Origin: Hofstenia miamia
Taxonomy: Eukaryota; Xenacoelomorpha; Acoela
Direction of reading: 5' to 3'
Assembly: GCA_004352715.1 (NCBI GenBank)
Contig: SCFE01000046.1
Coordinates: 1,121,147-1,185,146, forward strand
Length of the DNA stretch: 64,000 nt
The notes under the pieces are model-generated. The model was not told the DNA's origin and ran no database searches. It saw only the letters and a list, made by a program, of their open reading frames with translations. This document shows, piece after piece, positions 36,804-48,209 of the stretch (position 1 is the first letter of the stretch; the number at the start of each line of letters is the position of its first letter). The position numbers and the translations under genes are program-made.

Positions 36804-38189
36804 CTAAATTTTAACGATTAAGTTGAAATTTAATACAATTGAAATTAAAAGATTTCGGTAAAACATCATTTTATATATTATATTTGGAAATCATAAAGCT
36901 AATTTCATAATATATAAATAAAATGGTTATTTTTATAAAAATTATGTTGATTATTTCAATGGCGTGACGAAACGAGCAATTTTCAAATCAGCAAAAATCA
37001 TTTATTTTTTCCAATTATTTTTTGAAGTAGTAAATTTAAGAAACTATTTTAATTTCTGTCATTTTCAATGGAAACTGAAATTCTCGGTTTTTAGAAACAA
37101 ATTCTAAGCATTCTGCGATATTTCACTACTTGATACAGTTTTGCTATGAATTACACCAACAAATTTTTATTTGAAATTTTCATAAATTACTGAATAAATA
37201 AATTTTTTGCACATTTCTATAATTGAACAATTATATAAATTTGATATAAATATTGCAACTATGATAAAAAAAATCAGTTGAAATCGTAGAAGCATGTTAA
37301 AGTACAAAAAAAGGAAATCATTGTTGTGTTAAATTTAACATAAAACTTCTTAGAAATACTAGAAAGTAATGAAATATTTGAATTTTAGAGAAATTGAATT
37401 TTAAAAATTGAATGCAAGATAATTATAGTAAATTTGGAAGAATTCACTGAGTACTAATGAATTCACTGATATCTGTGATTGAAACGAGGGGAAAAAATAT
37501 TATCATGGTAACTATCTATTAGGCTTAACAAAACAACATACTTTTGCCCATTCAATAACGTTATGCGTTTCAAAAATTAACCAAAAAATAATTCTCTCAG
37601 ACTTCAAAAAATTGTTGTCAATTAAATTTTGGCTTTGATACATTTTTGAAAACTTTTGGTTTCTTTTGATGTTATTCTATAAAATTAAAGATTTAATTAA
37701 ATAAAAAAGTTTATAAGTTTGTGCTCGATGGGAATGTTGTCAATGTTTTCACGCTCGAATTCTGATCAAATACTTTACTGCTTTGAAATTCCTAACACAA
37801 TAAACAAATATATCTAGAGAGTGTTCTATATTTTGCAATTATTAAAATGCATAAAGGTAAATATAGATTCAAAGACAAGAAATCTGAATTTCAATCAAAA
37901 ATTTCAGTTGGTACTATTTTCAAAAATTCTCTCAGAATTTAATAAAACTTTATTAACAAAAATGCAATTGATAATTATTACTTGTTTCTTTAAAAAAAAT
38001 CCTGCAAGATAGAATGATAAATTATGCGCATTTAAGTTCCATTTTATTGCTTAAAATTTTTTATACATAATAATAATGATAATAATATTTATTTAAATCA
38101 AATAGTACATCTGATAAACGTAATAAACATAACATGTGAAAATGTTCAATAAAGTTTGGGAAATGCATTCGGGAAGGAAGACATAAAAA

Positions 38190-38640
38190 GATTTAATTGA
38201 GTGCTTTCAATACCGGGTTTTTCCGGTCGAAGGTTTTCTTTGGTATGTCAGATCTTTTTGATAAAAAGTAGATTATCTTCCTGATAGAGTATTTGATTGT
38301 ATATTTTTCATTATTTTTGTTAATAATTGAAGCAATACTTTTGCAGTTATTAATTATTTCAAATCGTATAGCTTTCTTTTGAAAACTGTCAATTTTATTC
38401 AGGTAAAATTCTCGACAATTCCCCCAAAATAGGATCAACTAGGGTTTGGTAAAGTACTTCAAGTTCTTTTTTATCAAAACCTGTTTGTTTTACTTTAAGC
38501 AATAAAAAAATTGTAGATATACCGAGAACAAGATTCTACTTTATAACGAAAATTGAGTCAATGGGGGTAATATTATCCAATGCATAAAAAAATTGGTTCG
38601 AGTTACTGATTTCTTTCAAGATTTTGTGTAAAATATCAAA
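38190..38640 (-). pseudogene. Non-LTR reverse transcriptase, C-terminal remnant
   Basis: Minus-strand pieces in two frames: GFDKKELEVLYQTLVDPIL, then ILFWGNCREFYLNKIDSFQK, then KAIRF. The order (K)LY..LV.P.L, then WG, then the L..I..FQKKAIR block is typical of the end of LINE-type reverse transcriptases. The catalytic part is absent and frames are broken. It lies in the intron between the pore and S6 exons. Confidence 0.6.
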
Positions 38641-38903
38641 GTAGACTATTATAATCGTGAAGCAGTAAAAGCTGAACAGTGGAAAGGAAATGGCGTGGCT
38701 AGTCTAAAAAGTCAACCAACCGTTAATTTTCTGTAATAAATGTCTAATAAATTCAAATAATACTATAAAATATTTGCGGGAGGTGAAAACTCACTTGTTT
38801 CTATTTGTTGGTAATCTATGTTGAACTAACTAGCTAAAATATCGAATTAGTACCTGGTTATAATTGTGTCAAAACAAAGTACAATTACAAAACAAAATCG
38901 AAC

Positions 38904-39222
38904 CGGAATAGCTTTTTGGCACCATATCACCATAGCCTACAGTTGTCATGGTGACAACACTCCACCAAAATCCATCTATTATTGATTTAAAATCGTTCTC
39001 TTTTTGCATTTTATCAGTGTCGTAAGCTTTTGCCTCCATTTTTTCTGCAAAGTAAACCATCGCGCTAAAAATCACAACACCAAAAATCAAAAAAAGAATT
39101 AGTAAAAATAGTTCTCTGGCAGAAGCACTCAAGGTCAGCTCCAAAATTTTTAATCCAGGATGATGTCGTGTGAGCTTGAATATTCGGAGTACTCTAATTA
39201 TCGACATCACATCCAAAATGTC
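38904..39222 (-). CDS. Shaw: Shaw-type K+ channel exon: S4, S5 and pore
   Basis: 319 bases. The acceptor is TTCTTTTTAG and the exon enters in phase 0. It ends at TATTCCG|GTTCGA, a weak GT donor chosen because it is the only one that keeps phase 1 with the S6 exon (giving YSGMLVG). It encodes the voltage sensor S4 ([20 protein letters not shown]), the S4-S5 linker and S5 ([20 protein letters not shown]), the turret, the pore helix ([11 protein letters not shown]) and the selectivity filter TVGYGD. The outermost two S4 arginines of Shaker correspond to Asp and Ser here, as in Drosophila Shaw (Glu and Ser). The turret between S5 and the pore is about eight residues longer than in Drosophila Shaw. 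Both comparisons are from memory. Confidence 0.93.
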
Positions 39223-40224
39223 CTAAAAAGAACTTTCTAAAATTTTGAACAAGCAACATTTCATCATATGTCTTAAAAGTTGGTTTTTAATATTAACAAT
39301 TGTCTATATTGAGTGGCTGCATTACAAGTGCATGATGCATAATTACAGTATTTTGAATCTGAGAGATTCTCACAGTCATTCATTCGTGATCACTATATTT
39401 AACGAAATCAAATTTTTCCACATTTAAATTCAAAATTTGAGGCAGTTAATTGGAAATCGCTGGTTTCAAGCAAAACCTGAAAGTAATTTGTAATACACAA
39501 TATCTTGGGTAATTTAAATTGCTTGAATTTTGTGATTATTCTGCTCTAATCTATATTTCACTCTCCAAAAGATATAGTTTTGCTATTTAAATGGAATGCC
39601 AACGTTTCGAAAATCAGTGGTCCATTCAAAAAAAAGGTTCTGGGTTTTTGAATTATCATTAAATTCAAAATAGAGTTCTGTAGCAACGCGTACCTAGCCT
39701 ATAGCTCTCAAGAATACAATCCTCAAGAAATTCCTTGCTGTTACTTATTTTCATTTAACTCAATCTAAGAATTATCCCTTTAAAACAGTGCGTTAGTTAC
39801 TTTAAAAGTACTTTACATAATAAAGGCATCTTTAAAGCCTTGCAAGCATTTAATTTCTTTAAATGTGCTTTACAGATGTTCGTTCTAAGATAATACCGCA
39901 ATGTTTTAAGATATGAAATTACGATTTTCTAATGTACAACATGATAAAATTGCAAAAATTTTATTGTTCTATTAATTAAATGCATTGTTACTATTATATT
40001 TTAAACATTTTCATAATGAAATTCAAATTAGTTTCCATTTTGCAAAGTTCAAAAAATTGCTTTGTTAAACATTAACCCTGCTTAAAATGCTGTTGTTAAG
40101 TCTTTGCAAATGCGTGTAAATTTTATTTCAAGTTTGTAAATTTGAGGTTTAAAGTCATGCTTAGTATAGTTTCGAAAAGTCATGATGGGCGAATATTTAT
40201 ATTTCATGATGGAATATATATATT

Positions 40225-40252
40225 TCAAAATGGAAGTATATATATNNNNNNN

Positions 40253-40286
<34 letters not shown>
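40225..40286. repeat. (TA)n microsatellite with 7-N gap
   Basis: Seven Ns at 40246-40252 interrupt a (TA)n tract. Confidence 0.9.
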
Positions 40287-40289
<3 letters not shown>

Positions 40290-40859
40290 TATGATATTGT
40301 AATATTTCCGAAATTCAATTTCATGGAAAATTCTGAAGTACATTTTGTCTAAAAACACTGTCGAGTGATTTTGCTGACAAGATTATTAGAAATCGATTTG
40401 CTAAAATTTTTTAAAAGATTTAAATATATAAATTTTGCAAAATCAATTTAATCAGTGTTTAGATTTTAATAAACCTTACTGCGAGAAATCCCAATGACTT
40501 TAAATTTTTTGAAAAATTATTTGTAATTTCTAATGGTTTTTTTGTAGCTTGAATACCAAACGTAATTTTTTTAGCCAACTAGGACAAGATATGTATAAAA
40601 AAATAGAACGTTGACTTTTTTCACATATTGAAAGCATTGATTAAAACTAAATTAATTTTTCAATGCATTATCGATATATATTTCGACAGCAGCTTGAACC
40701 TAATTGGTTCTTTCTCAAATAGAAAAATAGACAAGGACACAAAATGAGAATACAGACAATGGAAATTAGCCGATTGTGTGATTTGCAAAATACTTTTAAA
40801 AAAAATGTTATGAAACTATATATTTGTTGAAATTACTATTATATTGTTCTGTTGAGGGT

Positions 40860-41260
40860 TTTGTTTGAAAAATTGGGTTCTCTAAAATCCATGGGGACGC
40901 CCCCCCCAACCCCCTTCCCTAGAAGTTCCGTGGACCCCTCCTGGTCAACGAACTAAAAGCAAACTCAGCATGTAAAAAAAATTTTTAATTCAATTGTTGT
41001 AATTTTGCTTTCAATAATGTCGTATCGTTAAAAACATTTTTGAGGTCTATTTTGTATATAGTTCCAAAAATTATCGAAGAGCTTCAACCTCATCCATCAG
41101 AAAATCTCGCGTGCGCCCTTGGAGCAACAAAATTGAAATGGTGCGCAGTCTTGGTAACATTTTAGTTTAAATTATAAATATAGTGGAAATTCACATCAAC
41201 CCCTCCAAAATGCGTGTCTATCCCCCATTAGGTGATAATGCTGGCTACGGGCTTGCCATA
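40860..41260. repeat. Transposon-derived G/C-run sequence
   Basis: Contains ACGCCCCCCCCAACCCCC and, further on, CCCCCATTAGGTGATAATGC with GGCTACGGGC. These GGGGGG and GTAGCCAG-type phrases (seen on the opposite strand) are typical of dispersed repeats. Family unknown. Confidence 0.35.
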
Positions 41261-41387
41261 TTCAAAAATTAAGAACGGATTACACATTTTTAGAGACGTC
41301 TGCAGTTTTCACATGTGTGCAAAACGTTCACAGATACAAATAATGTAGTTTTTTCTATTATAAAAATATAAAATTTAGGCTCTATTC

Positions 41388-41572
41388 CAGAGATGAACAT
41401 GGGCTCTCGGGGCCTTTTGATGAGTGAGTATTATATAATGGGCCTGAAATAGAACGAATTTCATTAATTTTAATGGGCAGGATTGGGGTCAGGCCTAAAG
41501 CTTCCTGGGGTGAGGAGTGCTTGGGCCTCAATATTCGGCCCATGTCCATCTACGCTCCATTCTATTAATCTT
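41388..41572. repeat. Short imperfect inverted repeat (possible MITE)
   Basis: The left side reads AGATGAACATGGGCTCTCGG, and the reverse complement of the right side has AGATGGACATGGGCCGAATA. The interior has higher G+C than its surroundings. No target duplication was identified. Confidence 0.35.
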
Positions 41573-43036
41573 TGTAAGATAAATTCGTTGTACTTTATAT
41601 GCATAAAGAAAGCTACTGTCAAAAATAGATGAAATTGAGAATTTAACATTTAAGCAAAGATATTATCGTGAACGTGAAATTGTAATACAGTATCTCTAGA
41701 TCGCAAACTAAAAGCTTTCCTTTGATTACCATTGTACATGCAAAATATGTATTGAAAATTCATCTAATAGCTGTAAGCATTCCAAAAAACCGTCGCTATG
41801 CAGTTAACTTTAATCAAAGCTGAGGACGGTTAAGTAAAGGAAATGTACGATTAAAAACTAATATCTCGGGTATTTTAAATCTTAATTTATTAAAAACTTT
41901 GTAACGTCTTAGTAAATTAATAAACAGATTTTTAAATCATTAAAATGAATATTTTTTAGAATTAATAAATTAATGTATTGAGAGGGTATCTCTGTTTCTG
42001 ATGATGGCCTAAAATTTTGAGAGGAATAGATTAGGTTTGAACAAAAAATATCATGCGCTGTACGAATTTCATTAATTTTTTCGTATTCGGATTAATTGCC
42101 ATTTTTAGAACCACAACTTCTCATAATTTTCGTTTTACAGATATGTGTCACAAGTAAGCTAACCAACAGGTTCTTATATTTTCCTAAAAATGCTACCTGA
42201 AAGAAAAAAAATATTAGACCTCAGTGCCGTTTTATATTTAACCGTTTATCTAGAAATATATCAACTGTTTATTGAAAGTAAGATAAAAAAAGTCAACGAA
42301 AAAATTCGCTTAAGAATTCTGATGCAACAAAAAATTTTTACATATCCTTCACTGCATACATAGTTGTAGGAGGGGCAAGCATTTCGACAGCATGCTTAAA
42401 AAGAAAGCGGTGCTTTGTAAAGCAGTCAATCGCAAGCTCTGACTTTGCCTATGGGGTGCCTGGAAGGGATTCGCACAGATAGTGTCCATAAAATAAATTA
42501 TTTAGGGGCAGTTGTTGTTTCCATGGACAGTAGACTGCTTCACTATCAGAGCAAATAATTTGGATATTTTTAAAAAATCGGTTTTGTCATTGAAAAATTG
42601 TTATTTGCACGTAAATCAGGCATAAGTATACGCTTTAACACATACCTTTATTGTTGCATGAGCGGACCCTACCTCATAGATGTAAAACGCTTTCAATATT
42701 TCTTAACAGGCTTTGATAAAATTGCTTAAAATTGCGGACAAATCGATTTGTTACGTAAAAGTATCACTAGTGACAATAGTGTTAAAGGCTATTATCCACT
42801 TTTCGAATAAGAACATTTTAACAAATCTATGCAAAACACTTAGATTACTTAGACATGAAGGTTTTTGCACACCATTGAATGCAAAATTTATCAGGAAAGA
42901 AATTAGAAATTGTAGATATTCGGTAAAAGCAACTTCAAAGCTTCTCCATATGCAGTAAAAGAATCGTCAATGCTAATTGTAATGTTCCTCGTGATTGAAA
43001 TTCTTGGTTACTTAATTCAATTAAAAATTCTATTTA

Positions 43037-43039
<3 letters not shown>

Positions 43040-43070
<31 letters not shown>
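43040..43070. repeat. (TA)n microsatellite
   Basis: About 15 TA units. Confidence 0.95.
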
Positions 43071-43076
43071 CTGAAA

Positions 43077-43195
43077 AAATATATTTGAGTGTTATTTACT
43101 CTTCTTCAGTCATATTGGCAACGCGTTCCAGTACAATGTGCCCAATTTATGGTGAGCCATCTAAAGTTTCTTCTAATATACTATAACAATTATTG
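43077..43195. repeat. 119-bp sequence also present at 57.6 kb
   Basis: Identical by eye to about 57627-57744, and preceded there too by a (TA)n tract. Here it continues into the decayed gene at 43201; there it stops at an N. Confidence 0.85.
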
Positions 43196-43200
43196 ATATT

Positions 43201-44757
43201 ATGAAGCATATTAAGTTTCTACAAAATATAAGCAATAAATTAACTAAGAAGGTACCAAACGTCAATGGGATAATTGGCAGCTCAGTTGAAACTGTTCAAG
43301 GGATATCGAAAAGATCCTCAATACCAACTATTAGTAGGAGAACTATCGAAAAAAATTGAGAGACTATATTACAAAAAGAAAATAGCTTTAAAAATGGACT
43401 AAATCGTAGGAAAAGGACACATAATAGTGCATTTAAGGAATTGCTAAAATTGCAGAATGAACTTTTCGATATTGCTGCTTGCAAATGTGATAAGAACTGT
43501 ATATGTCCTAAAGAAAATAAAGTACCTAAGAAGGAAATGTCATTTTTAGAATTTCAACGAACCGTGAGACAGATGTTTATTGGTTCAATCGATAAAAATA
43601 TACTGCAAGCAAGCTGAAGCTAATAAATCGAAAGAGAAAGCAAAGTATTTTTCTTTGTTCAAAATTGAATGCAGCAGCACATGTTCAAGAGTCACAGTAG
43701 AACAAGCTTCTACTGACGATGAAGATATTTCTACTTCAATTGACCAAGATTACAAACATTTGCAGTCATCATTGAAACACTTACCAAAGAAGCAAAAGGT
43801 TTTGACCTCACTTGGTGTCATTGCTGCAGTTTTTCAACAGTCAAATCATCCCATCATTCAAGAGTGTGAAAAACTTAGAACAAAATGGCATAGAATTGAT
43901 TAAAAAAGTAGTGATTTGTCTTGATGTTACTAGAAAATGGGAACAAATCATGGCAAATTCACTCTCGTTTTGCAACAATGCTTTGATCTCAAGATATACT
44001 AGATGTGATTATAAAGAGATAATCCAGTTGACTCTTTTGATGCATAGTGGCGTATGAGTTGATCAGTTTCATTTCGTCAAACCCGGTGCATATAGTAAAG
44101 CCAGATGAATGGCGATTGTTCTCTACTCACTCAAAATATTTTTATTTCGGGCATCTTTTAAATTTAGCAAAGCAACTAAAGGAAAGTTGAATAATTTCAC
44201 AAAATTTGTTGCATTTTTATATGTGCAATATTGGATTGATTGTGGAAATACAACAAATGCTCCTTTTAAGGATCTCAAATTTTTCAAAGATATTGTACAG
44301 TTCAGAGATCACATAGATGGAATTATTTGAGAAGCATTTCTGCAGAAATTTTTCCTTCATATTGAATATACATACATATATATATATATAAATATAAGCT
44401 CCTCAAAAATCAAAGAAATTCAAATTTTCATCTTGGCAAATCATATGATACTAATCCCCCATCAATAAGTCTCAATACGTATCACTTACTGATCGGGTTG
44501 GTACTTACAGCTGGCTTCTATTTCATATTTTTAAACATGACTGTATATGGTTAAAAAAAAGATGTAGATGAATGAGAAAATGGTGGCAGCTATTCTGAAT
44601 ATGTTAGTAGTTATTGAGCCTGCAGAACGCTCAATTCATCTTGCAACTGAATATTTGCTTTTGATTTCCCGCAATGAGCATCAAAGACAATATGTGTTAC
44701 AAGTTGTTAAAAGACACAGAATGCTAAATCCTAATACAAAAAAAGTACTCTTTCCAT
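43201..44757 (+). pseudogene. Decayed copy of an uncharacterised repetitive arthropod protein family
   Basis: Fragments in successive frames run in family order: KHIKFLQNISNKLTKKVP; SKRSSIPTISRRTIEKN; FDIAACKCDKNCICPKENKV; KEMSFLEFQRTVRQMFIGS; a middle part with KKQKVLTSLGVIAAVFQQSN; a core with FTKFVAFLYVQYWIDC; and a C terminus with VVIEPAERSIHLATEYL and QRQYVLQVVKRHR. I recall multi-copy arthropod predicted proteins with the same succession: a KASIPTVSRR-like motif, a CKC...C.C cluster, an FL.(D/F)QRT.R+M.IG block and an AERG..L...LQFLLQVV.(D/E)HR end. Their function is unknown and they may derive from a mobile element. This copy has at least two in-frame stops (near 43357 and 43902) and several frameshifts, so it is dead. 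It lies on the strand opposite to the host channel gene. Confidence 0.6.
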
Positions 44758-44887
44758 GAAGTGCTTTTGAAATTCAATCTTATAGAAATACATGCTTATA
44801 TATATAGTGTATATATAATGTATACTGTGAACAGTAGTAAATTTGCTTTTCATTACATATATGTATATATATGTACAGGAAATGTAA

Positions 44888-44894
<7 letters not shown>

Positions 44895-44929
<35 letters not shown>
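44895..44929. repeat. (TA)n microsatellite
   Basis: About 17 TA units. Confidence 0.95.
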
Positions 44930-44932
<3 letters not shown>

Positions 44933-45569
44933 ATGTATGCATTCACATATTTATGAATATTTACATACCTATGTGTATAAAACCTGGAGTAGTTTTGGAA
45001 AAATAGATCCTTAATGATGATTGGACCAGAAATTAGGATAATTGGCATGCATCACCTGAAGATTGGTCTCAAAATGGTGGGTCATATGTTTTTCACTACC
45101 GCAATTGGCTTCTCCAAAATTTTTTTTTTTCGAATCACACTAATATATATATATATAATAAATTATTTGCTTCATGCAAAATGAATCTGATGTAGTATTT
45201 AAATTGATACAATATACAATTTCCACTTGGAATATACAGTCATCACGCGACAATTCTTCGATAATTAAAAACGTAATTGATTTCCTTGATTAACGTGCAA
45301 GTTAAGAATAGATTGACAGTTTATGTTAAACATTGCCTATTCGAAAAAATGTTTCAAAATAGCCTGATTTTATGAGGAAATGCGTGTTTAAATGCCGAAA
45401 AATGCTCTCAGCATTTATTGCATCTTAATGATATGTTCTTTTTGGCAAATATTGAGCCTGAAAATTTGTAATTTAATTAATACGGTTAAATTTCTTGGAT
45501 TCTAAATCTCTTTCAAGTTTTAGTTGCTAACTTCTAGAATATTTCAAATTTTGTTAATTCATTTTTAAT

Positions 45570-45692
45570 GGAGTGCTACACTAACGATTTTTGTCCAAGC
45601 TTTTGTGCAGATTTTTGGTTAAACAAAAACCCGCAGAGTAGCACACAAAAATCTTGACAAAAGTTTGTATAAAAATCGCCAGTAGAGCATCC
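45570..45692. mobile_element. Small foldback element (about 120 bp)
   Basis: The left arm (GAGTGCTACACTAACGATTT then TTGTCCAAGCTTTTG) pairs with the inverse of the right arm (GATGCTCTACTGGCGATTTT then TATACAAACTTTTG), about 50 bases per arm with a small loop. A transcript would form one long hairpin. It resembles a MITE; no clear target duplication was identified. Confidence 0.55.
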
Positions 45693-47800
45693 CCTTAAAA
45701 ACACTGTTTTCCAGTTTCTAAAGTGTTTCAATTATTATTATCACATAAATATATTTTTATTAAAAATCAACGCAATGTTTCCATGCACAAATTGCATTGA
45801 AATCCTGTGCAGATACAATACATGTTCAAGGCAGAGACATAAAAAATTATTAGTCTATTTTAATAGGAAATTTTTAAACCCTAAAAACCCTTTAAGCAGG
45901 AGCTTTGTACTGTATAAACTAAGTTTTTATAACAGATAAATGTTATATGTTTTTGTGTACAATTATTGCTTTTACTGTTAAAGGAACCAATTAATTTTAA
46001 CTAAATCCAATTAAGTATGGTGTGCATCCTATAGAATCACACTGGTCGGCATCATCACTTTTGGCATATTTTTGTTTAAATGTGATTAACACAGAATATA
46101 TTCACAGATTTCTGCGATTTAAACAAAATTGAATTTCAAGGACCTCTTGTTATTAAGAAAGTACCTTAATGATATAATTATATTTTTCATAGTGGTTAAT
46201 ATTGAACGATTTAAAACGATTGATTTTCAAAACCTAACCAACAGTGAGATTTGAATCCTAAAAATCGAAATCAGAAAAGGGGTTGCAAAAATTGGACCAA
46301 TTCAATTAAGTACAGATACAAATTATGCTAGGAAACATTATTAGGTTTCTTTTCTCTTCTCTACAGCCAAATTTTGGCAAAAGCTACATTAGAATATCTT
46401 GAAATTTAGAAACCATTTCCTAGTTTATAATATCATGCAGTGGCTAAATTGTTTCATGGTAGCAGCGAGCAAAATAATTAAGAATGTTTCTAAATTAATG
46501 AGAACAATTTGGTTTGAAAGTATGCCACACTACTGAAGTCCAATTCAATCACAAAAGTGCGAATTGTTAAATTTAAGGTCAAAAGAATAAAAACTTCTTC
46601 TGCTCTCAGGGAAATTAACAAGTGAGAGGAAATTATGAGGAAACAGCGGCAAGATTACAGCAGTAGCAGCCGTCATTTAGCAATTATAAGAGTAACAAAT
46701 ACATGATTTCCAGTCAATGGAAATTGTAAAGCCATGCGTTCAAGCATTCAAAGCATTCGTCCTTAGACTATTAATATTTGGTTGAAATTACTCTATAATG
46801 AGTTCCCTAAAAGCTGTTTCTGATTACCACGTTGTTACGCTGTTCTATACTATTAGTAAAATATTTGACAATATTTTCTAATCAAAACAAGCTTTAAACA
46901 AAATTGTGCAACTGAAATATTTGAACTGGGAATCCGTGACGCGACAGGAATTTTAGGAAAATAACAATACATCTAAAAATGGAATATGTTTATTTAGACA
47001 TAAAATACAATCGTCATTCGAAGTTAGATCATGAAATTTACAGTTTCATTTACTTCATATTCAAAATTCTTCATGCTATTAAGGATATGAAAGCGCCCTT
47101 TTGAAAGAGGTGCAGATCTGGAAACCGTAACCCCTATCAAATTTATGGTCAAAAGTTTTATTCTATTGTAATTAGTTTGAAAATAACGAAATTTTCCGTG
47201 TATTTTCACAGGAATTAGTAAAAAAAATTTTAAAATTGCATAATATTTATTGCTGCAAAGTATACACATTAAATTATGAAACTTCTAAGTATGAATGAAG
47301 TAGAATGAGACTTAGATGATGAGTTGTCGTTACACGATAAAGGAAAATAATTAAATTTGTATAATCTAGTTTTTGTTTAAAAACCCATATCGATTATCAA
47401 TTGAATAGATTATCAAATCTTTATCAGGGATAATATTTTCATGCTGAATATTCATAAAAGCATGGAAATTTAGCATAATAATTTCAACCAAGTTTTTTGT
47501 AAAAGGCGTTTAAATAAAGTATATCATAGATTTCTATAGGAAATTAATATTATCTAAATACTGACATGCACCAAAATACTTTTGCCAGTAATCCATAAAA
47601 AGCTGATCCAACATAATTTATTAAATTGTAGTCATATGATTTCATATTTAACAATTTGGTCTTTAATTTGTGTTATCTTGACAAAGACTTAAATCAAACT
47701 AATATATTTAGCACTAGAGCACCCAGCAATATAAAGTTACCAAAACACTCAAAACCATCAATTTGACGGTTTAGCTAATTTTACTTATATTATTTAATAA
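45693..47800. other. AT-rich intronic DNA, nothing identified
   Basis: No coding, RNA or repeat signals could be supported here. Confidence 0.3.
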
Positions 47801-47864
47801 AATCAATTAAAAATTATATCAAAATAAAAGAAAGTAAATGCAATAAAAGAAGATTGTCTATACG

Positions 47865-48200
47865 TCAACATCGCATTTTTTACAAATAATTTGCAGTTTT
47901 TCTTTGGAGGCATACTTTCTGCAGCAAACATTTTGACATTTTCTGCAACTATTTCGGTATTGATTTTTGTTAAATGAAACTGCAATCTGGCATTGACGGC
48001 GTTTTTTTTGTTGAATAGAATTTGAGCTTCCTGATGAACACTCTTGTGGTAAATTGACATGGTATTTCTGAATGTAGATGGATCCCAGAGAGTAGACCAA
48101 AAGGATACCAATGACTAATTACAACCACCAAGCAATCCACGTGCAAAATAGTTGTTCGTACCAAATTTAAAATTGAATCCATCTGTATTTCAAATCTGAT
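47865..48200 (-). pseudogene. piggyBac-like transposase C-terminal remnant
   Basis: One minus-strand frame ends SCRKCQNVCCRKYASKEKLQ then IICKKCDVDV and a stop, preceded by QQKKRRQCQ. Basic residues followed by paired Cys clusters at the extreme C terminus resemble the Cys-rich tail of piggyBac transposases. Upstream, the similarity would have to continue in other frames and I could not follow it. No catalytic residues are visible. The call is tentative. A random lysine/cysteine-rich frame is the alternative. Confidence 0.35.
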
Positions 48201-48209
48201 TATTTTCAT

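Noticed and set aside
44761-45006. 81-codon frame rich in Tyr-Ile
   Set aside because: Translation of (TA)n repeats; the same holds for frames near 53128, 56161 and 60730.
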